This document shows positions 56,401-64,000 of a stretch of DNA of 64,000 nucleotides, piece by piece. Location: contig NC_092668.1 of NCBI RefSeq assembly GCF_032118995.1, positions 12,813,501 to 12,877,500 on the forward strand, in the 5' to 3' direction. The stretch comes from Asterias amurensis (taxonomy: Eukaryota > Echinodermata > Asteroidea > Forcipulatida > Asteriidae). A model generated the notes under the pieces. The model saw only the letters and a program-made list of their open reading frames with translations, was not told where the DNA came from and did no database searches. The translations under genes were made by a program, and so were the position numbers. How positions within the stretch are numbered: the stretch's first letter is position 1; the number at the start of each line of letters is the position of its first letter.

Positions 56401-59400
56401 CAGTCTCTTTCTGTTCGCACACCATCTCCCCGTGAAAGCATCCCGGAACCCCCGTCTGAAGTTCTCGTTGAAGCCGCAGTAAACAAACGGGTTCAGAGCG
56501 CTGTTGGCATACCCCATCCACGTGCAAAGAAACCACACCTCTTTCGGAACATCTTGTGATTTCTGTTAAGAAAAAATGGTGCAATAACTAAATCAATTTA
56601 TTCTTCAATCTTAAACGTGATCAAAGTGACTTACTGCGGGTCCGAATATTGTTCCAGAACCGTGTTCGTTTGGGCCTGACTCATTTGTGGGTCAGCATGA
56701 CCGTGGAATATGTGTCTAAATGACACAGAAATGGGTCATGCTGACAGTATCACTTTTGATAAAGGGATCCTATCGACCTATATGATAGGTTCAGAAATGT
56801 TAAATCTATATTAATTTTATTGTGTACACCAGATGTGGGGCAACAGATCTATGGATCATAGTATGTATTTGCTTTTGTTGTCCCTTGCCCATCTCGGGGT
56901 ATATTGTCAATGTATTATGTCTTGTACTGTTATGGCAAATACAATAATAATAATAATAATAACAATAATACACCACGTGGTTTGAACTTACAACGTCAGG
57001 TACCCAATCAACGATGAGATTCACCACGTGGAGCGGCAGCCAACACAGCGCGAATATACTCACAACCACCATCAGCATTTTAATAACCTGTCAAAGAAGC
57101 AAAAACAAGAAATTTAGACCTTGTCAAGAGGTCTTTAAAGAACATTAACCCAGACAGGCAAGGGCTGTTAAATTTTCAACTCGCCGATCAATTCTGCACG
57201 TTAATCTTAAAGAAGTTGGCTGCTAATGTTTCTGTTTTCAGTTTTCGAACAAATATTTCGTTGTGTGGGAAAAGGTCACTTGATACTCGCGTGGGTAAAC
57301 ATCGTGTGAACAGAAACTGGGGCTCAAACAGTCAAAATCATAAAGTGCACATTTTCTGGAACTGGTAATAATAAAGATCCATATTTTAACAATAGTCTGG
57401 TTAATATGAACTATACTTGATTGACGTCGAGTACAGATGGGGTTTCAGGTTGGAATTAGTGCACGCCGGAAGTTTTTTCACATTCCTTTTTTTGGCGGTG
57501 AAATAGAGATGAAACCTTATCCATGAAAAAAAAGTCTTCATTATTCTTCAATAGCCGACCTTCTGGATTTGGATATTAACTGCATGTAATGTTCCGACTG
57601 TTCAACTTTTGTAACCTTTATATCTGTAACATTTAAAGGAACACGTTGCCTTGGATCGGACGAGTTGGTCAAAACAAAAGCGTTTGTAATCGTTTTTTAA
57701 AAATGCATATGGTTGGAAAGATGTTTTAAAAGTAGAATACAATGATCCACACAAGTTTGCCTCGAAATTGCGTGGTTTTCCTTCTACTGTGCGAACTAAC
57801 ATGGTCGGCCATTTATGGGAGTCAAAATTTTGACCCCCATAAATGGCCGACGTGTTAGTCGACGAGGTAAAAGGAAAACCACGCAATTTCGAGGCATGTT
57901 TGTGTGGATCATTGTATTCTACTTTTACAACATCTTTCTACCATATGCATTTTATAAAAAACGGTTACAAACGCTTTCAAAGACCAACTCGACCGATCCA
58001 AGGCAACGTGTTCCTTTAAGTGTACATGTTTATAGTTTATTAATAGGGAACCTTTCTCACATCTTTAGAGAGAGGTTCCCTATTTATAATGAGGTTTCCC
58101 TCTGCCAGTCTTTGTACTTTTTTGACAATTTATGATGTATCGATTTGTACTGTAGATGTACATTGATTTGTAAAGGCTCTTCATTATTTTTTTATTAGAT
58201 GATTTATCAAATATTAGTATGATTGGTCGGAAGTTGTGGGCTAGTTCTAGCCGTACCACTCGCTGGATATTGTTTGTGAATATAAATCAAGCTAATTAGT
58301 ATATATTATAATTAAACAACCTCCTACCTTTCGTTTCGATCGCTCCTGGGTTGACATGGTCGAGCCAACAGTGACCCCTGGCCCATGCGTACTGCGCGAT
58401 TTCAGTGTGCACCCAATCCGGATATACGTCACAGACATGAGCAGTAGAGGAAGAATGTAGACCAGAATGCACATCAGCGTAGTGTACATGGCGCGAACTG
58501 TCTTGTCTTCGGTACCGTCGTCCGTCACCCAGAACTCGTAGCACCAACTGGTCTCGCTCCCATCGCTCCACGTAAAGTCAACGTACCTCATGTTGAGTAG
58601 GAGGGGGATGTTGATCAGGAAGGCTACTGTCCATAGAATAGCTGGAAAGGATGACAAATTCAAGTCAAGTCAATTCTATAAGCCATTTTGAGGTGGATTT
58701 CACAAAGAGTTAGTACTCGTCTTCTTTCGAGTTAGAACGAGTTTCTCGTCCTAACTTATAGGACTAGCCTCGCGTTTTTTTTTTATATCTCCTAGGACTA
58801 AACTCTTTGTGAAATCGACCCGTGGTGGCATAATATCCCTTTATCATGCTGCCTCCATCTTGGTCATGTTCCTCGTATCGAATAACAATAATGCATGCTA
58901 ATGATCATCTTGCAATTAGGAACCAGACTTGTTTGTTCTTCCAGCCTCGGCTTGGTAACATTGATATCAACGGGAGAAATTCAAGATGGCTGCACAGTGA
59001 TGGTCATAATACTATGGCACTGCTGAGTTAGCGGTGTGGCCAGCACGTTATCTCCCGTAGTCCGTAAAATTACTGTTTTCAAGGCTTTCAATTTAGTCAA
59101 AGGATAAGGTGTCACCCATTCCTTCCTCCATGGTCTATCATTGGGCTTTTTCTTCCTATTAAAATAACAGAACACTTTATAGGCAAAATTAGTTGCACCA
59201 TAAAAATATATGCATTATATAGACGTTCACTAAATTAAACCTCAAGTGCGTTTGTCCGAACCGAGAGGCAAACACATGAATTCTCTCACCAATGACAAGT
59301 CCCGCGTTCCTCTTAATCACGCGAGATTTCAGCGGATGCAAGATGGCGAAGTACCGGTCCCCAGCGACGACCGTCAACGTCAGGATACTGACGTGCACCG

Positions 59401-59406
59401 AAACGC
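56401..59406 (-). CDS. Class A (rhodopsin-like) GPCR, neuropeptide-receptor type, partial
   Basis: Four minus-strand exons join in phase: 59406-59290 (TM3), 58641-58328 (TM4 to the third intracellular loop), 57087-56992 (TM6) and 56562-56401 (TM7 and helix 8). Features are GDRY at the end of TM3 followed by FAILHPLKSR, a TM4 Trp in AILWTVAFL, a WCYEFW segment with the ECL2 cysteine, the CWLP motif (FALCWLPLH) in TM6, and NSALNPFVY plus NENFRRGFRDAF at TM7/helix 8. These are hallmark residues of a peptide-binding class A receptor; the C-terminal segment recalls the NPFF/NPY-like and related groups, but the ligand cannot be assigned. The exon(s) for the N-terminus, TM1 and TM2 were not found and may lie right of the window. 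A donor at 56400 implies a further C-terminal exon, also not identified. Confidence 0.88.
56636..56752. repeat. GGGTC/GACCC palindrome cluster between GPCR exons
   Basis: GACTCATTTGTGGGTCAGCAT and AATGGGTCATGCTGAC repeat the pattern of 56157-56366 in the intron between the TM6 and TM7 exons. Confidence 0.6.
57633..58019. mobile_element. Long palindromic element, family D, in GPCR intron
   Basis: AAAGGAACACGTTGCCTTGG to CCAAGGCAACGTGTTCCTTT, with inverted halves meeting near 57822-57836. It is a better preserved copy than 39013-39362, inserted between the TM4-5 and TM6 exons of the receptor gene. Confidence 0.9.
58691..58823. mobile_element. Short MITE, family B, upstream of the GPCR TM4-5 exon
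   Basis: AGGTGGATTTCACAAAGAGTT to CTCTTTGTGAAATCGACCC; it lies 50 bp upstream of the exon acceptor at 58642. Confidence 0.8.
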
Positions 59407-59794
59407 CTACAGAAAAAAAGAGCGGGGACAAATTAATGATGTAACATCTGCTCAAAATTCATTTGAAATTCCACGTGGATTTTTCCGTTATCCTTTTATC
59501 AAATTGGCCAGATTGGTTAGTTCACTGTATTGACTTATAGTTGTGTACAATCACCTGTCAGTGTTATAGCACGATCAATACAATGCAATAATAGACAAAT
59601 ATTTATATATAGCGCTCTATCAAGAAGCTGTATCACTGCACTTAAAGGGATGATAAACGTTTGGTAATTACTCTTGAAGATAATGACAATAAAAACTTTT
59701 GTTTGGTTAGAAGCCTGTAGGTTTTTATAGAACTTATCAGAGACATCGAATTCCTTCTTTCGTGGTTTACCAGACTAGCGATGGATATCTCTAT

Positions 59795-59945
59795 GGGTGC
59801 GTTCGTTTAGCTTCCCCGGGTCGACCCCGGTGTGTGGCGTGTTTTTTCTCCAGGACGAACGTGTGCAGATAACTAACCACGTTCGTCCTGGGAAAAAAAA
59901 ACGCCACACACCGGGGTCGACCCAGGGAAACTAAACAAACGCACC
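59795..59945. mobile_element. MITE, family E, nearly perfect inverted repeat
   Basis: About 150 bp that folds on itself: GGGTGCGTTCGTTTAGCTTC at the left, its near-exact inverse at the right, with GGGTCGACCCCGGTGTGTGG and CAGGACGAACGTG also inverted, leaving a short central loop (about 59858-59875). Confidence 0.88.
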
Positions 59946-60004
59946 CTATATAACGTTGACTATCTGAGTTTTGAACACTATGATTATTACTCAAGTTGCG
60001 CACA

Positions 60005-60185
60005 TTTAGTACTACTCGAACAAGAGTATTGGTACTCAGGATCAAGTTTGAGTATTACTCGAGTACGATTATTGGTGCTCGAGTACGATTACTATTTAGT
60101 ACCCGAGTACGTATAATTAGTATACTTGAGTACGAGTATTGGTACTCGAGTAAGAATATTAGTACTCGAGTACTTAGTACTCCAG
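60005..60185. repeat. Tandem array of GTACTCGAGTA palindromes
   Basis: Seven or so units of about 24 bp, each holding TACTCGAGTA or a one-base variant, separated by TATTGG/AATTAG spacers. Plain-strand symmetry gives many short overlapping hairpins. Confidence 0.88.
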
Positions 60186-61342
60186 TCTGCAGGTAGGTTT
60201 ATATTTGAGTTTGAGTAATGTCTTTGATTTAATGTGTTTTTGGCTCTGGCTCTGACCGGATTACTGAAAAGTACTTGTTTAACCTTGTCAATATTAGTTT
60301 CTTTGTATTGAGGCATTGTTAACCTTTCTTTTGTAAAGACTTTAACACCTGCTTCAATTTTGGTTCTAAGGCATCCGTTCCTGTAAACAAAACATGCATG
60401 TAAAGACTTGATATTTCATTTGCAAAACGTATGAATACAAAATCAGTTTGGTTTACGCGTTATTTTGTGCAAACCAACGCTAGATCAAAAACATTTGAAT
60501 CTAGTTGTTGATGGTTGACGGGATTGACGGGATTGTATTGTATTTAATTGTATTCAAGTGTTTTAAAATATTTTCTTTTGTTTTGACTTTGTACTTGCCG
60601 AATTGTCCTTTATGCCTCAGTACATCCCATGACTTCACAAAAGAAAAAAGCTCAAAGTATGGTCTTAAGTTCAGAAGTTGTCTATCACTTGGAGATAGAG
60701 AGAGGGTATTGTGCAACATGAAACGTACGGCCCAGTTTCCTTTCATGTTGAGCTTTCAATTTATGTCAGTTCCCTTGCCCCGTGCTATGCGATACGACAC
60801 CCAATCCAGGCCGGCCACACCGACCGTAAGAATCGCAGCAGAGACCCCACGGCATCCCTGTCTATCTTACCCGCTGTATTGTCTCCGGGTAACCACCCTT
60901 CTTCGTGAGGCTGAGCATGGAGGAAGTTTTTCCTCCATGGGCTGAGTAGACACAGCAAATATTTACGAGGGTTTAAGTTTGCCAGGCTATTGATTGTATC
61001 TAGAAGCAATCTTTGATCTATACACTGTTACTTAAAAATGTTCTGAAAATAATGTGCTTTTGTTACTGGGTTTAGGGCTTCGATTACTTGGTATATATAG
61101 GCTTTGTATCCGTGCTGTTGAATAGATCAGATTCGATTCGATTTCATTTATTGTCCACATTTAAAAACAAAACAAATAGAAATTCGATTTCCACTGGCAA
61201 ACGGGTTCAAAAACTAAAAGAGTATATATTATACAAAAACACGTAGGCATAGAGTACCATGCAAACAGAAAAGCACTAATTACGATAAATACAATGGTAT
61301 TTGGTACCCCCCCCCCCGGAACTTACTATTTCCACGTTTTAA

Positions 61343-61556
61343 AGGCACTGGTCCATGGACATGTTTGGTAATTATCAAAGACAAAAAAATATTATCAAAG
61401 ACAAAAAAATATTTTTTGATTTTTTTATCAATAATGTTCACTATGTATTTTCTATTGTAAAGCTTTTTAATAACTAATGTAATATTCTTTAATTATTGTA
61501 AATTATGATACACCAACTGTGAAGGCTAGTCTTTGACAATTACCAACAGTGTCCAG
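61343..61556. mobile_element. Shortened family A-like element
   Basis: Left end AAAGGCACTGGTCCATGGAC and right end GACAATTACCAACAGTGTCC flank a reduced AT-rich centre with a 20-nt direct repeat (ATTATCAAAGACAAAAAAAT twice). Confidence 0.65.
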
Positions 61557-62785
61557 AACATGAGATATCAGAACATGACTACATCGCCATAGAAACAAAA
61601 TGCTTCGCAACATTCCAGTGACTGCATACCACGTGGCTCCTCTAGCGATTTAAAATGGAAAATAATATTATTCTAACTTGACTAGCAATATCCTAATCAA
61701 CGTCCCTTGTGAGAAGTTTAATGCAATTCGAAATCTAAACCGCACGATTATGGAATCATTTCTCAGACATGGTGGTATGTTAGAAGAAAACAATTCCTGG
61801 GGGCATTATAGGTACTTTTGGTATCCTTGATATTTGAAAGGAGAGAATACCTTTTTGGTAGTTACTCCACAATTAATGACCTTGAAAAACTTACAAGATA
61901 AGACGCACTGCAGCTGTTAGATTATGTATACAATTTTGTGAGACAGTTCCCTTCAACAGGGGAGAGGGATGCAAAAACATCTCCGATCAAACTCAATAAG
62001 TATGCTGCCTTCCCCGTTAAAGAGAAGTATATATACATTTCGTAATCGCTCAAAATTAATGGCATTAAAGATTGACTTGGTCAGAAATATATAGAGCAGT
62101 TTTGCTCGAAAAAACATGTTGAGAGTCATTCCACGTCGAAGTAATGGGGCTATGGAAAATATATCAGTTTTAATCCCCCAAAAATTGAACCTGAGAAATA
62201 TTATCTCAGAAACGTTTCTCAGATTGTGAATTCCAAATACAGATTATTCTTCCTGTGTAGACATCCCGCTCCATATTTTCGGCAATGTCTCAAAAACGCG
62301 AACACTTTTTGAAATGAAATTTGCACACAGGTTATTTTTGTTGTATACAGTTACTTTCGTGATTACGAGCGCGTATATAACGATGTTCCAGTTAATACGA
62401 GGATTTTTGCCGGTCCCAAACTTCCCGTGCGTGTTTCAATGCATTTAAATATGGATTATACGAGCACATAGTAGCGAAAACATGGTTACAACGAGGTAAT
62501 TTAAATTGGTAATAGCATTGGAATCGAACTGTTCCAAAGACCAAAGGTAAATGTTCCCTTTAAATTATTTTATCTCATCTGTCATTTTTGTCTGAAACCA
62601 AGGGGGTAACGAAGATGCATTGGCCGATGACAATGTTGTCATACTGTATCAAACGTATCATTTAGAGGCACCAGCCGGCGAGCTCACTTTGTGTTGAAAC
62701 GAACACCGGATCCAAATATACCTGACATGTGCTGTCAGTTCCAATGTAACGTGCAGTTGGTGATGAGTGGAGAGTAGTAGATCGA

Positions 62786-63152
62786 GACCCAGTTTCATGG
62801 ATCTGCTTACCGTAACCAAAGAATCGACGCTTACGGAAACAGGGAGTTCCGCGCTTACGTATTTCACGGGTTAGCAGAGGGAACTTTTGCCTGTGCGTTT
62901 ACTCCACGTAGCGAGGACACTTTGGTAATTTTGGTGTATCTTGGAACCTTGATGGTGCTTCTTTATTCCTTTTTGTGCATGGTGGTATTTCGGTACCCAT
63001 GACCTGTTGATATTTCGGAGCACGAAGGTCCCTTGTTAGGCATTCTTAGCTTACAAATTCAGCGCGTGTACATGTACATCAGCAAGCGAGAATGGTGTTC
63101 GTAAGCGCATAATTCAGCGGTAAGCAGTGCCTTGAGATTGGGCACTGGTGCA
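62786..63152. mobile_element. Family C element
   Basis: GAGACCCAGTTTCATGGATCT at the left and CAGTGCCTTGAGATTGGGCAC at the right, with internal CGCTTACG/CGTAAGC words in opposite orientations. Confidence 0.65.
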
Positions 63153-63589
63153 TTTTAGGTTTTTGAACCAACGCGTTGACCATGTGATCTGTTGTCAGGG
63201 TTTGTTTGTAATAACATTAGTGACATGTTGGCATAAACCTACTGACCTTAAACATGAGGCTGAAATGTCCTGTATATACGCTTCACTGATGGGGGAAATG
63301 ACATTGTGCAACCTCTGTTTAACCATGAACGGTGGTATTATGTTTTATATACTAATGGTTCATTTGTTTTCTAGTTCAGTAGATTAAACCTAGAAATGAT
63401 CTTGGAAATGGTGTACACATTATTTGCTGCCATAAAAAAGGGTTGTCAAAATTGAGTTCACACGAATTTAAGGGTTTTCCAAATTGAGTTCACATGAAAT
63501 TAAATTTAATTATGGGGAAGGTACTTTGAATGCCCTGTCCTGATCCTGATTTGAGAAATATGTTTCTAGTGCCTTCAGGTGCATACCTA

Positions 63590-63715
63590 TATGACAGGCT
63601 TCAGGCCTGACGTCTTTTCTCACAATGTTTTAAACTACTGACAGCTATCCATTGCAAAGTAAGTTTTTATGTTAACAATTATTTTGAGTAATGGTCAAAC
63701 TGGTCAAACAACGGT
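63590..63715. mobile_element. Family A fragment
   Basis: Blocks TTCTCACAATGTTTTAAAC and AATTATTTTGAGTAATGG match the right half of family A; no terminal repeat remains. Confidence 0.5.
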
Positions 63716-63727
63716 ATTTTTTTCTCA

Positions 63728-63862
63728 CCCGGATGTTGTGTCAATCTGACCCATTTCTGGTAATTTTGACACCGAAGCCGGATCCTAATAATAATACTGA
63801 TCTGACCCAGATATTCAGGCCCACGGGACCCGTTTCCGAATCAAGTCTAACCCAGTAATATT
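63728..63862. repeat. GGGTC/GACCC palindrome cluster near the right edge
   Basis: CACCCGGATGTTGTGTCAATC, TGACCCATTTCTGGTAATTT and CAGGCCCACGGGACCCGTTTC continue the same pattern. Confidence 0.6.
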
Positions 63863-64000
63863 TTTGAGTTCTTAGTGTGTGGCATATTAGAAAGCTTCCG
63901 TGTTTTTGTTTTCGTTTTGAAACAGCATCATCTGCTCAACTCGTTGAAGAAAACAACATCAGTTTCTTTGGGCAAAAATCAGACTATGGAACGTTAATGT

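Larger units (their letters stand above)
59407..64000. other. Right edge: repeats upstream of the GPCR TM3 exon
   Basis: Holds MITE E, the GTACTCGAGTA array, a perfect 10-bp stem (CATGGAGGAA, about 60918-60941), a shortened family A element, a family C element and a palindrome cluster. No convincing TM1 or TM2 coding exon was found on the minus strand. Confidence 0.55.

Noticed and set aside
60785-60870. Minus-strand frame reading VSAAILTVGVAG, tempting as a TM1 exon of the GPCR
   Set aside because: The conserved TM1 Asn is absent, the continuation is not TM-like, no good splice sites bound it and no TM2 exon follows before 59406.
60880-60960. Hairpin with GAAGGGTGGTTACCC-like text resembling a U1 snRNA stem
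   Set aside because: The 5' splice-site-binding sequence and Sm site expected of U1 are missing; likely a repeat.

Overview
The window is eukaryotic DNA: five genes split by GT–AG introns, no operons, and dense short repeats between and inside genes. The proteins (SEC24C/D-type coat protein, SAR1, DNA polymerase beta, a CYP2-clan P450 and a class A neuropeptide-type receptor) point to an animal. The abundance of tRNA-derived SINEs with (ATT)n tails and many families of short palindromic MITE-like elements suggests an invertebrate deuterostome, most likely an echinoderm such as a sea star. The species-level guess is inference; the gene identities are read directly from spliced exons whose phases agree.

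Layout. (1) About 1-11300: part of a tandem cytochrome P450 array on the minus strand. One gene is complete (three exons, 9628 to 4254, 502 aa). A second is represented only by its first exon (2278-1894), with the rest off the left edge. The two first exons and their flanks are copies of one another. The complete gene lacks the usual acidic-Thr pair of the P450 I helix. (2) 11300-16385: gene-free, with SINEs, minisatellites and MITEs. (3) 33635-16386, minus: SEC24C/D, 22 exons, 1302 aa, with a long Pro/Gly/Gln/Met-rich N-terminus that includes a coding minisatellite. (4) 35514-39524, plus: SAR1, five coding exons, 192 aa, divergent from SEC24. The two COPII genes share a 1.9 kb ATG-to-ATG interval. 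(5) 42918-49868, plus: DNA polymerase beta, nine exons, 337 aa, all catalytic residues present. (6) 59406-56401, minus: four internal exons (TM3 to TM7) of a rhodopsin-class receptor; the TM1-TM2 exon(s) and the C-terminal exon were not found. (7) 59407-64000: repeats only.

Functional links. SAR1-GTP recruits the SEC23-SEC24 inner coat to ER exit sites, so SEC24 and SAR1 encode partners in the same step of COPII budding and lie head to head here. POLB (base-excision repair), the P450s (probably ER membrane) and the receptor have no evident functional link to the COPII pair.

No convincing virus-derived element, LTR element, CRISPR array or rRNA gene was seen. Exon boundaries were derived by hand from splice consensus, phase continuity and family knowledge; no alignment or transcript data were available.
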